NCBI RefSeq assembly: GCF_014193425.1
Contig: NZ_JACHZG010000001.1
Location: 2,232,001 to 2,296,000 of the forward strand
From: Microlunatus antarcticus
Lineage (GTDB): Bacteria; Actinomycetota; Actinomycetes; Propionibacteriales; Propionibacteriaceae
DNA length: 64,000 nucleotides
Direction: 5' to 3'
A model generated the notes under the pieces. It was not told the DNA's origin. It did not search any database and saw nothing but the letters and a program-made list of their open reading frames with translations. Shown here piece by piece: positions 24,854-32,194 of this stretch (positions are counted from its first letter, which is position 1; the number at the start of each line of letters is the position of its first letter). The translations under genes and the position numbers were made by a program.

Positions 24854-25552
24854 TCAGGCGAGCGACGGGTAGAGCGCCTCGACGGGGCTGCTGAGCGCGG
24901 CGCGGACGTCACGGCTGATCTGGTCGGCGAGGACCTCGTGCTGCCCCGCCTCGACGGCGTCCCAGATCGAGGCCACGATCTGGGCCGGGTCGGACTTGGC
25001 CACGTCGAGCGCGGCGATCATCGGGGTGTCGGTGTAGCCGAGGTGCGCGCCCAGCACCTGCGTGCCCTGGGGGGCGAGCTCGAGGCGCAGCGAGTTGGTG
25101 ATCGACCAGAAGGCGGCCTTCGAGGCGGAATAGCCGCCGGCCAGCCCGATCCAGCTGAGGACCGAGTGCACGTCGACGAGCGCCCCGCCGCCGTTGCGCG
25201 CCAGCACCGGGGCGAACGCCTTAGCGACGCGGAGCGCGCCGAAGACGTTCGTCGCGAACACGTGCTCGACGTCTGTGACGTCGGAGTCGAGCAGGCTGCT
25301 CGTCCCGCTGATGCCCGCGTTGTTGACGACGACGGTCGTGTCCCACGCCGCCTCGGCGGCCGCCGCGACGCTCGCCGCGTCGGTGACGTCGAGCGCGAGC
25401 GGAACGACGCGGGCGTCGTCCCAGGTGCGCGGCGTGCGGGCCGTCGCGTACACCTTCACCGCCCCGCGGGTCAGGGCCTGGTGGACGAACTCGGCCCCGA
25501 GGCCGCCGTTCGCGCCGGTGACGAGGACGGTCGCGCCCTGAAGGTTGGTCAT
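24854..25552 (-). CDS. SDR family oxidoreductase
   Basis: A classical short-chain dehydrogenase of 232 residues. The cofactor loop is TVLVTGANGGLGAEF, NNAG (VVVNNAGISG) is present, and the catalytic Ser and YxxxK are in VDVHSVLSWIGLAGGYSASK. AGGAG precedes the ATG. It is divergent from an HxlR-type regulator with a symmetrical site between them, which is the usual arrangement for a redox-inducible reductase. NADPH preference is likely from ATARTPR after the second strand. Substrate unknown. Confidence 0.85.
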   Translation of the reverse strand: MTNLQGATVLVTGANGGLGAEFVHQALTRGAVKVYATARTPRTWDDARVVPLALDVTDAASVAAAAEAAWDTTVVVNNAGISGTSSLLDSDVTDVEHVFATNVFGALRVAKAFAPVLARNGGGALVDVHSVLSWIGLAGGYSASKAAFWSITNSLRLELAPQGTQVLGAHLGYTDTPMIAALDVAKSDPAQIVASIWDAVEAGQHEVLADQISRDVRAALSSPVEALYPSLA

Positions 25553-25603
25553 GTCGTGCTCCTGTGTCGAGGCCGGACCGCGCGAGACGGTCCGGGTGGT
25601 TGA

Positions 25604-25618
25604 GTTCAGGATCCGAAC
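25604..25618. promoter_or_regulatory. Operator-like site between SDR and HxlR genes
   Basis: GTTC-aggatcc-GAAC is an inverted repeat in the 110-bp divergent gap, with the wider GGTTGAGTTC beginning at 25598. It is a good candidate site for the HxlR-type protein encoded at 25663. Confidence 0.45.
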
Positions 25619-25650
25619 CTAGCACGCTCGGTCCAACAACCAGACCCAGG

Positions 25651-25656
25651 TACGCT
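25651..25656 (+). promoter_or_regulatory. Leaderless -10 box TACGCT for the HxlR gene
   Basis: TACGCT is exactly six bases before the ATG at 25663. Confidence 0.55.
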
Positions 25657-25662
25657 GGTCCC

Positions 25663-26121
25663 ATGCTCGGCATCCTCGGCGGCGACGAACGCTGCCCCAT
25701 CGCCCGCGGGCTCGACGTGCTCGGCGAGAAGTGGACGCTGATGGTCGTCCGCGACGCGCTGCTCGGGTCGACGCGGTTCAGCCAGTTCCAGGCCTCGCTC
25801 GGCATCCCCCGCGAGATCCTGACGGCGCGGCTCGCGTCGCTGGTCGAGAGCGGCGTCCTGGAACGTTCCTCCTACAAGCCCGACGGCGGCCGCGCCCGCG
25901 AGGAGTACCGGCTCACCGAGTCCGGCCGCGACCTCGGGCCCGTGCTGCTCGCCCTCGGCGGCTGGGCCGACCGGCACCACCCCTCCGAGCGTCGCTCCGA
26001 CCTGCGCTTCGTCGACGCCGAGACCGACGAGGCGGTCGAGGCCGCGGTCGTCGCCGCTGGCTCGGGCCGGATCGTTCCGCGCGACCGCGTCGCCGCCCGC
26101 CTCGATCGCCCGGTGAGCTGA
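25663..26121 (+). CDS. HxlR family transcriptional regulator
   Basis: A winged-helix regulator of 152 residues. The HxlR hallmark is present: a Cys near the N-terminus (GGDERCPIARGLDVLGEKWT), then MVVRDALLGSTRFSQFQASL and IPREILTARLASLVESGVLE. The single N-terminal Cys12 is typical of family members that sense electrophiles or reactive aldehydes by thiol modification. It is divergent from an SDR gene and probably regulates it and itself. The ATG is chosen because the conserved domain begins at once and TACGCT lies six bases upstream. A strong hairpin follows the stop. Confidence 0.9.
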   Translation: MLGILGGDERCPIARGLDVLGEKWTLMVVRDALLGSTRFSQFQASLGIPREILTARLASLVESGVLERSSYKPDGGRAREEYRLTESGRDLGPVLLALGGWADRHHPSERRSDLRFVDAETDEAVEAAVVAAGSGRIVPRDRVAARLDRPVS

Positions 26122-26189
26122 CAGAGCCGACGGTCCGACGAGGCGGAGGGGCTGCGCGTCGCTGCCGGCCGGGTCCCGCTGACCACGAC

Positions 26190-26253
26190 AAACTGGCGCT
26201 GGCCACGGCAGATCTGCCGTGCTCAGCGTCAGTTTTTCACGTGAACGTGAAAA
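26190..26253. terminator. Two overlapping inverted repeats between convergent genes
   Basis: The first stem pairs AAACTG at 26190, CGCTG and CACGGCA with TGCCGTG, CAGCG and CAGTTT around a central gatc, followed by TTTTT to 26237. That is a good intrinsic terminator for the HxlR gene. Overlapping its T-tract is a second perfect repeat, TTTTCACGT-ga-ACGTGAAAA (26234-26253), which could terminate the convergent SDR transcript or bind a protein. Confidence 0.7.
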
Positions 26254-26292
26254 TCCTGGGGCTCCCGGGACCTGTGGAACCCGACCCAGACC

Positions 26293-26976
26293 TCACCAGC
26301 CGAGCACGCCCTCGCGCTCCTGGAACGTCCCCGTCGGCCCGTCAGCGCTGATGCTCGCCCAGCGGGCGATGACGGCGGCACCGACCTCGACCGGCTGGCC
26401 GGCGCTGTGGTCGACGTCGCCGAGCTCGGTGGCGGTGTAGCCGGGCTCCACCGCGTTGAACCTGACCTCCGGCACGGCCCGCGCGTACTGGACCGTGAGC
26501 ATCGACACCGCCGCCTTGCTCGCGCCGTAGACGATCGCGGCGAACTGCGAGGCCGGCCGGGCGGGGTCGTGGTTGGCCGCGAACGAGCCGAGCGCGCTCG
26601 AGACGTTGACGACGACCGGGTTCGCGGAACGCCGCAGCAGCGGCAGGGCGGCCTCGGTGACCCGGATGATGCCGACGGCGTTGGTGTCGAAGACGGCGAG
26701 CGCATCGGGACCGTTGAGCGCATACCTCGCGATCCCGGCGTTGTTCACCAGGACGTCGAGGCCGCCCTCGGCCCCGAGCTGCGCGAACGCGCGGGCGATG
26801 GAGGCGTCGTCGGTGACGTCGAGCTGGACGGAGCGCGCGCCGAGCTCCGCGGCCAGCGCGCGTCCGCGCGCCTCGTCCCGGGAGCCGAGGTAGACGGTGT
26901 GGCCGGCGGCGAGGAGCTGGCGGGCGGTCTCGAGGCCGAGGCCGCGGCTGGCCCCGGTGATCAGTGTGGTGGTCAT
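26293..26976 (-). CDS. SDR family oxidoreductase
   Basis: A short-chain dehydrogenase of 227 residues. The cofactor loop is TTLITGASRGLGLETARQL, NNAG is in VLVNNAGIAR, and the catalytic Ser/Tyr/Lys are in VVNVSSALGSF and IVYGASKAAV. SRDEARG after strand two suggests NADPH. The ATG at 26974-26976 begins right at the Rossmann motif; the frame is open upstream only as antisense of the neighbouring regulator. It is divergent from an XRE-type regulator that probably controls it. CAGCCT lies six bases upstream of the ATG. Substrate unknown. Confidence 0.85.
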   Translation of the reverse strand: MTTTLITGASRGLGLETARQLLAAGHTVYLGSRDEARGRALAAELGARSVQLDVTDDASIARAFAQLGAEGGLDVLVNNAGIARYALNGPDALAVFDTNAVGIIRVTEAALPLLRRSANPVVVNVSSALGSFAANHDPARPASQFAAIVYGASKAAVSMLTVQYARAVPEVRFNAVEPGYTATELGDVDHSAGQPVEVGAAVIARWASISADGPTGTFQEREGVLGW

Positions 26977-27078
26977 GGACCCAGGCTGCGGCGGGCGTAC
27001 GGGGTCGACCAGTCGTCCGGTTGTCGTAGGACCACCAGGGCCAGGACAGGGCGGGCGGCGGGGGTGCACGCTGGGAGC

Positions 27079-27924
27079 GTGACGTCGTCGGAGTTCGGGC
27101 ACCTGGTCCGCCGCTGGCGTGACCGGGCCACCCCCGACGCGGTCGGGCTCCCGCCGGGTCGCCGCCGTCGCGCCGCCGGGCTTCGCCGCGAGGAGCTCGC
27201 CGGCCTGGCCGCCATCTCCGCGGACTACCTCACCCGGCTCGAGCAGGGGCGGGCCACGTCGCCGTCGGCGCAGGTGGTGGAGTCGCTGGCCCGCGCGCTG
27301 CGCCTGTCCGACGCCGAGCGCGACCTGCTGTTCCGCGTCGCGGGCCACGCGCCGCCGGGCCAGGGCGTCGTCCGGTCGCACCTCGCGCCGAGCGTGCAGC
27401 GGGTGCTCGACCGGCTCGCCGGGACCCCGGTCTGCGTGTACGACGCGAGCTGGACGCTGGTCGTGGCCAACGCGCCGTACGACGCGCTGATGGGCGAGAC
27501 GTCCACGTGGCAGGGCCTCGAGCGCAACGCGGTCTGGCGCCATCTCGTCGGGCCCGGGAGCCGAGCCGTGAGCACCCCCGCGGAGCAGGCCCGGCTGGAG
27601 GCCCAGCTGGTCGCCGACCTGCGCCTGACCGTGTCGCGCTACCCGGACGACCCGGCCCTCGGACGGCTCGTCCACGACCTCGCCGCGCTGAGCCCGCGCT
27701 TCGTGGAGCTGTGGGACTCGAGCGAACCCGATCTTGATCAGGAGATGACGCGGCACAAGATCATCGAGCACCCGGCCGTCGGCCGCATCACGCTCGACTG
27801 CGACACCCTCGTCGTCGCGCTCGACGACCTGCGCCTGATGGTCTACACCGCCGAGCCGGGCACCGAGGACGCGGAACGGCTCGCCCTCGCGATCGTCCTC
27901 GGCACCCAGACCCTCGTCTCCTGA
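27079..27924 (+). CDS. XRE/MmyB-like helix-turn-helix regulator
   Basis: A regulator of 281 residues. The N-terminal helix-turn-helix includes LRREELAGLAAISADYLTRL (about 37-57) and EQGRATSPS, and the C-terminal ligand-binding part is of the MmyB type (VYDASWTLVVANAPYDALMG, about 118-138, a PAS-like fold reported to bind fatty acids in relatives). The layout is very common in Actinobacteria beside a divergently transcribed SDR gene, as here. It probably represses or activates that SDR in response to a hydrophobic ligand. GTG start with CACGCT six bases upstream. Confidence 0.85.
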   Translation: MTSSEFGHLVRRWRDRATPDAVGLPPGRRRRAAGLRREELAGLAAISADYLTRLEQGRATSPSAQVVESLARALRLSDAERDLLFRVAGHAPPGQGVVRSHLAPSVQRVLDRLAGTPVCVYDASWTLVVANAPYDALMGETSTWQGLERNAVWRHLVGPGSRAVSTPAEQARLEAQLVADLRLTVSRYPDDPALGRLVHDLAALSPRFVELWDSSEPDLDQEMTRHKIIEHPAVGRITLDCDTLVVALDDLRLMVYTAEPGTEDAERLALAIVLGTQTLVS

Positions 27925-28047
27925 GCAGAGCTGGACACGCCGGGGCGGGGGCCGTCCGTCCGGGGCGCTGCCACCCGCTGCCGGTGACGGACGTGGACCC
28001 GCGCCGAGCCCTTCGACAGGCCCGGCGACACCGCCGTCCAGCCCCCG

Positions 28048-29082
28048 TCAGGAGAAGGCGTTCTTGTAGGCGATGCTGATGGGCCGGTCGATCCCGTCGG
28101 GCTGGCCGGCGCTCCTGGTGCCGCTGTGGCCGACGAACCCGAAGTAGAGCCGGTGCTCGCCGTCGGCCTTGACGTAGCCCGCCATCCCCTCCGGCTCCCG
28201 CGACGTCATCGACCCGAACGCGTTGCTGTGCACCGGTCCCTGCGCGTACGCGCCCGTCGAGAGGTCGAGCTTGCTGAGCGTGGTGTTGCCGGGTGACGGG
28301 TTGGTGCCGCTGTAGGCGTCACCGTGCAGCAGGTAGACGTAGCTGCCGAAGATCGTCCAGCCCTGGAACGTCCCCGCCAGCGCCGGCTGGGTGACCTGGA
28401 GGAGCACCTGCGAGAAGTCGCCGGCGCTGGCCCGGTCCAGGTCGTAGACCCGGAACCGCGACGAGCCACCCACCGTGTACTTGAGCGCGAGCAGGCGGTT
28501 CCAGTGGTCGACCGAGGGGGTGACGTTGACCCCGCCCTCGTCGGCGGTGGGGTTACCCCGGTAGGTCGGCCGCGGCGTGCCGCCGTCGACGAACTGGAAG
28601 CGCTGGATCCCCCGACCGCGATCGGTCGAGGCGTCGTAGTCGTACTCCGTCCACAGGAAGGTCGACGTGCCGGACCGCTCGGCCCCCATCGACACGCCGT
28701 GGCCGAGCGCACCGAGGTTCATGTGGCCGGAGACCGTGCCGCCGTAGCTCAGCCGCGTGACGGACAGCTGGCCCGCCGTGCCGCCGTTGGGCTGGGCGAT
28801 CGTGAACAGCCACTGGTTGTTCGGGTCGAAGCAGAACGACTGCATCGTGTGGTGGGTGTCGGTGGTGAGCTTGTCCTCCAGGAACGGATGGGACGTGGCC
28901 GTCAGGTCCCACGACCCCACGGAGGTCAGGGCAGCCCGTCGGCTCGGCGCCGCCACCGCGCGGCGAGGGACGCCCAGGAGGCCGGTCCCGGCGGCCAGCG
29001 CGAGCCCGCCGGTCGCGCCGAGGACGGCACGTCGCGAGATGCCCCGGTCGTCGGGGGTGGTGCTGAGCTGCTGCGTCGTCAC
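28048..29082 (-). CDS. Tat-exported TagC-like beta-propeller protein
   Basis: A secreted protein of 344 residues. The twin-arginine signal ISRRAVLGATGGLALAAGTG is followed by cleavage near VAAPS. The mature part matches the propeller shared by phage receptor-binding proteins and TagC: DKLTTDTHHTMQSFCFDPNN, then SYGGTVSGHMNLGALGHGVS and STFLWTEYDYD. Relatives are linked to wall teichoic acid or surface glycan binding. The GTG at 29082 is chosen because GAGAGG lies eight bases upstream and it places the Tat motif about 15 residues from the start. A 26-bp motif shared with the peptidase operon lies about 100 bp upstream (29179-29204). Exact ligand unknown. Confidence 0.75.
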   Translation of the reverse strand: MTTQQLSTTPDDRGISRRAVLGATGGLALAAGTGLLGVPRRAVAAPSRRAALTSVGSWDLTATSHPFLEDKLTTDTHHTMQSFCFDPNNQWLFTIAQPNGGTAGQLSVTRLSYGGTVSGHMNLGALGHGVSMGAERSGTSTFLWTEYDYDASTDRGRGIQRFQFVDGGTPRPTYRGNPTADEGGVNVTPSVDHWNRLLALKYTVGGSSRFRVYDLDRASAGDFSQVLLQVTQPALAGTFQGWTIFGSYVYLLHGDAYSGTNPSPGNTTLSKLDLSTGAYAQGPVHSNAFGSMTSREPEGMAGYVKADGEHRLYFGFVGHSGTRSAGQPDGIDRPISIAYKNAFS

Positions 29083-29178
29083 AGGGTCGGCCTCTCGGGG
29101 TGCTGCGGCCCACGGTCTCCCGGCTCGGGGTGCGCGGGTCACGCTCGTGCCCCTCACGCTGCCCCGCTGCGGTCCGTC

Positions 29179-29204
29179 GCGCACCCCACGAATCCGCGGA
29201 CTTC
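29179..29204 (-). promoter_or_regulatory. Shared 26-bp upstream motif, copy A
   Basis: Read toward the TagC-like gene, the site is GAAGTCCGCG, two variable bases, then TTCGTGGGGTGCGC. An almost identical copy (24 of 26 bases) in the same orientation precedes the M23 peptidase gene at 31177-31202. The two-component system lies between these targets, so this is a candidate binding site for its response regulator. Confidence 0.65.
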
Positions 29205-29241
29205 ACGCCCCGGACCCTCGAGGGGTCGCGCTGCGACAGGG

Positions 29242-29904
29242 TCAGGTCGAGGCTCCCGGCGCCCCGGGCCACAGCAGGTCACCCGGGGCGAGCCCCATCG
29301 CGCGCTCGATGTCGGCGGCGGAGCTCGTCTTGAGATGGTCGGCGACCACGGCGCAGACGTCGGTCCAGTAGCCGCGCAGCGTCGACTCCGAGAGGTGCAG
29401 CTCCCCACCGATCTCGGCGTACGTCCTGCCGCGGGCCCGGCCGGCGAGGAGCTGGCGCTGCCGGGGTGACAGCAGCCGCAGGTTGCCGCGCCGGACGAGC
29501 ACCTCCGCCAGCCCGACCAACGACGACGGCAGCACGACCTCGCCGGCGAGGACCCGGTCGATGGTCCGCGCGGTCTCCTCGAGCGGGTCGGACTTGGCCA
29601 CGAGCCCGGACGCGCCGGCGGCGACGCACGCGGCCAGCACGAAGCGGCGCTCTTCCTGGCTGTACAGGCAGACCCGGTAGCCGGCCCCGACCACGAGCCG
29701 GACGACCTCGAGGCCCTGCGCGGCCGACGGCTGGCTCGTGTTCGCCAGCTTGAGGTCGAGCAGCACCAGGTCGGCGGGCGGACGTTCCGCGAGCAGGTCC
29801 TCCGCCTCGGCGTACACCCCGACGAAGTCGAGGTCGGGCAGCAGCACCGGGAGGGCGGCGCGGAGCGCGGCGATGTCGTCCACGAGGACGACGCGCGGCC
29901 TCAC
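29242..29904 (-). CDS. Two-component response regulator, NarL/LuxR type
   Basis: A response regulator of 220 residues. The receiver domain covers 1-125 with the acidic pair D9/D10 (VVLVDD), phospho-acceptor Asp50 (LVLLDLKL) and Lys104. The C-terminal LuxR-type helix-turn-helix is LLSPRQRQLLAGRARGRTYA then IGGELHLSESTLRGYW (about 144-180). It overlaps the histidine kinase gene by four bases (GTGA). By context it should bind the motif found in front of the TagC-like gene and the M23/GH25 operon. Confidence 0.85.
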   Translation of the reverse strand: MRPRVVLVDDIAALRAALPVLLPDLDFVGVYAEAEDLLAERPPADLVLLDLKLANTSQPSAAQGLEVVRLVVGAGYRVCLYSQEERRFVLAACVAAGASGLVAKSDPLEETARTIDRVLAGEVVLPSSLVGLAEVLVRRGNLRLLSPRQRQLLAGRARGRTYAEIGGELHLSESTLRGYWTDVCAVVADHLKTSSAADIERAMGLAPGDLLWPGAPGAST

Positions 29905-31154
29905 GTCCCGGCCGTCCCGCTGAGCTCGACCCGTGTCCCGCGCCCGGGTTCGGAGTCGAGGTGGACGTCGACGTCGTGCTGCGCCAGCTCGTCGACCACC
30001 TGGGTGCGCAGACCCACCCCCAGCGGGGTCAGCCGCAGGTCGAAGCCGCAGCCGTCGTCGCTGACCGTGATCGTCCACCGCCGGGCCTCGTCCACGTCGC
30101 CGTGCACCACGACCGCTGTCGCGTCCGCGTGGCGCCGGACGTTGTGCAGGACGGTCCTCAGGGCCGACACCAGCGCCGCCGCGGTCGCGGGATCCACCTG
30201 CTGGTCGTCGAGCAGCTCCGTGCGGACCTGGAGCCCGAGGTCGGCGAAGCCGTCGCACGCCTCCGCGACCACGGCGCGCAGCCCGGGCGCCGAGCCCGGC
30301 GCCTCCGTCACGCCGGTCTCGTGCCGCAGGTAGCTGCGCATGCGACGGACCTCGGCCACGGCCTGCGTCTGCAGCTGGGCCCGCAGCGCGGCGGGCAGGG
30401 TCGGGTCCGCCAGCAGCTGCATCACCGCCGTCGCGTCGTGCATCGCGAGCTGCGCGCGGTGCTCCTCCTCCAACCGTGCCAGCCGGGCCACCTCGGCCTG
30501 GGCGCGGTCGGCGATGAGCGAGATCCTGCGCAGGTACCAGACGATCAGCCGGACGGTGGAGGCGAGGACGACGTAGCCGAGCGCGTTCGCGATGACGGTC
30601 GGCAGCGCCGGGCCGGCCGCCAGCGGCCCGACGTAGAACACGTAGCCGGCGACGACCAGGCCCAGGCTGAGCAGCCAGCCGCGCGTCGAGCGCAGGGTGC
30701 CCGAGCAGCAGGCGACGGTCAGGGCGTAGCCCGCCGTCCAGCCGACCCACGAGCCGATCCTGTGCTCGACCGGGATCGTGCCCCCGGCCAGGGTGAGCAG
30801 CAGCACGGCGGCGGCCACGTCGGCGTAGACCAGCGGCGCGGGGAGCGGTCGCCGACGCAGGGCCACGACCCCGGCCCCGAGCACGGCGACGGCCACGGCG
30901 AGCGACCAGAGGACCACGTACGCGTGCGGCCGGGCGGAGATCTGCACACCCGCCGCCAGGGCGGGAACCATCTGCACCACCAGGCTGAGCCGGAGGGCGG
31001 CCACCCCGACCGCGGCGGCCTGCTCGACCAGGACCGCCGTCGAGGTGGGCGACGCACGCCGCGCGCGACGTCGGCGGTCGAGCGACGTCGGGGGGTGCGG
31101 CCGCCGGCCGGCCACGTCGGTGAGGTCGAGCCACGGCACCGGCAGCCCTGTCAC
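29901..31154 (-). CDS. Sensor histidine kinase
   Basis: A membrane histidine kinase of 417 residues. About six hydrophobic helices (residues 45-205) form the sensor with little extracellular mass, followed by a coiled-coil-like linker. The phospho-acceptor is probably His239 (LAMHDATAVMQ), an HD-type box like that of NarL-partner kinases. The ATP-binding part has the N-box VLHNVRRHADATA (about 335-348) and the G-box VSDDGCGFDL (about 364-373). GTG start with TACATT six bases upstream, so the message is probably leaderless. Partner is the overlapping response regulator. The signal is unknown; sensing of membrane or wall stress is a reasonable inference from the flanking genes. Confidence 0.85.
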   Translation of the reverse strand: MTGLPVPWLDLTDVAGRRPHPPTSLDRRRRARRASPTSTAVLVEQAAAVGVAALRLSLVVQMVPALAAGVQISARPHAYVVLWSLAVAVAVLGAGVVALRRRPLPAPLVYADVAAAVLLLTLAGGTIPVEHRIGSWVGWTAGYALTVACCSGTLRSTRGWLLSLGLVVAGYVFYVGPLAAGPALPTVIANALGYVVLASTVRLIVWYLRRISLIADRAQAEVARLARLEEEHRAQLAMHDATAVMQLLADPTLPAALRAQLQTQAVAEVRRMRSYLRHETGVTEAPGSAPGLRAVVAEACDGFADLGLQVRTELLDDQQVDPATAAALVSALRTVLHNVRRHADATAVVVHGDVDEARRWTITVSDDGCGFDLRLTPLGVGLRTQVVDELAQHDVDVHLDSEPGRGTRVELSGTAGT

Positions 31155-31160
31155 GGCGTC

Positions 31161-31166
31161 AATGTA
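31161..31166 (-). promoter_or_regulatory. Leaderless -10 box TACATT for the kinase operon
   Basis: TACATT lies six bases upstream of the GTG at 31154. It is 11 bp from copy B of the shared motif, so binding at the motif could also affect this divergent promoter. Confidence 0.55.
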
Positions 31167-31176
31167 GGACCGCCTC

Positions 31177-31202
31177 GAAGTCCGCGCTTTCGTGGGGTGC
31201 GC
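31177..31202 (+). promoter_or_regulatory. Shared 26-bp upstream motif, copy B
   Basis: GAAGTCCGCG, two variable bases, then TTCGTGGGGTGCGC, ending 75 bp before the M23 peptidase start. It has the same orientation relative to its target as copy A (29179-29204), and similar bases continue for several positions past the 26 (AGACG versus GACG). Confidence 0.65.
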
Positions 31203-31277
31203 AGACGAACCCCCGCGGGGGACGGTGGTCGGACCAGCCAGCGGCCGCCCCCGGACGGCCGAGACCAGGAGGTCGAC

Positions 31278-32192
31278 GTGTCGACGATGCCCCCGCTCCC
31301 CCCGACGTCCGAGACGGAGCCGTGCTGCTGCGCCGCCGAGGAGACCGACGACGGCCGCGCCGCGAGGTTCTCGCGGCGGTCGCTTTTGCGCGGAGCCTCG
31401 ATCGGCGGTCTCGCCGTGGCCGCCGGGGTGACGTTGCCGCCGCTGGCCGCGTTCGCGGCCGGACCGAACATCTACAACCCCTTCGTGGGGCGGACCGTCA
31501 CCCAGACGTGGGCGCAGCACCGTGCCAACGGCTCGCTCGGCGGGGTCGACTACGCGATGCCCGTCGGGACGCCGCTGCCCGCCTGCGGCGCCGGCACGAT
31601 CACGAACATCGCGAACAACGGCACCGGCGGCAACACCGTGACGATCAACCTCGGCGGCGGCTGGAAGAGCCAGTACATGCACCTGTCCCGGTTCACGACC
31701 AACGGCAAGACCGTGGCGCAGAAGGACGTCGTGGGCTGGTCCGGCGGCGCGGCCGGCGCGCCCGGCGCGGGGAGCTCGACCGGACCGCACTGCCACTGGC
31801 ACCTGATCGACCCGAACGGCACGCGCGTGAACGCGCTCAACTACGTCAGCACCGGTGGCGGCTCGACGAAGCTGCCGAAGACGTCGACCGAGGACGACGG
31901 GCAGCCGGGCCCGATCTTCTACAAGCGGATGCAGAACTGGTTGCGCCTCACCGCGGGCTACACCGGCCCGATCGACGGCGAGCCGGGCAAGAACACGTAC
32001 GCGGCCCTGCAGTCGGCCATGCGGGCCTACGGCTACACGGGCGTGATCGACGGCGTCATGGGGACGAACTCCTGGAAGGCCGTCCAGCGCCTCGCCGCCG
32101 AGCACGGCTACGACGGTCCCCAGGACGGCGTCATGGGCGCCAACTCCTGGCGCGGGTTCGCCGCGTTCCTCAACGACGACCGGTGGGACTGA
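31278..32192 (+). CDS. Tat-exported M23 (LytM-type) peptidase-like protein with peptidoglycan-binding repeats
   Basis: A secreted protein of 304 residues. A Tat signal (FSRRSLLRGASIGGLAVAAG) is followed by an M23 domain (about 50-195) and three peptidoglycan-binding-like repeats (about 215-304; GYTGPIDGEPG, GYTGVIDGVMG, GYDGPQDGVMG). The zinc site is incomplete: HxH is present (GPHCHWHLID) and the catalytic His (QYMHLSRF), but the first ligand His of the usual HxxxD is Leu (LGGVDYA). It may be a variant peptidase or a non-catalytic activator. The GTG at 31278 is set by AGGAGG five bases upstream. First gene of an operon with a GH25 muramidase and a nuclease-fold protein. Motif copy B lies upstream. 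Confidence 0.8.
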   Translation: MSTMPPLPPTSETEPCCCAAEETDDGRAARFSRRSLLRGASIGGLAVAAGVTLPPLAAFAAGPNIYNPFVGRTVTQTWAQHRANGSLGGVDYAMPVGTPLPACGAGTITNIANNGTGGNTVTINLGGGWKSQYMHLSRFTTNGKTVAQKDVVGWSGGAAGAPGAGSSTGPHCHWHLIDPNGTRVNALNYVSTGGGSTKLPKTSTEDDGQPGPIFYKRMQNWLRLTAGYTGPIDGEPGKNTYAALQSAMRAYGYTGVIDGVMGTNSWKAVQRLAAEHGYDGPQDGVMGANSWRGFAAFLNDDRWD

Positions 32193-32194
32193 CC

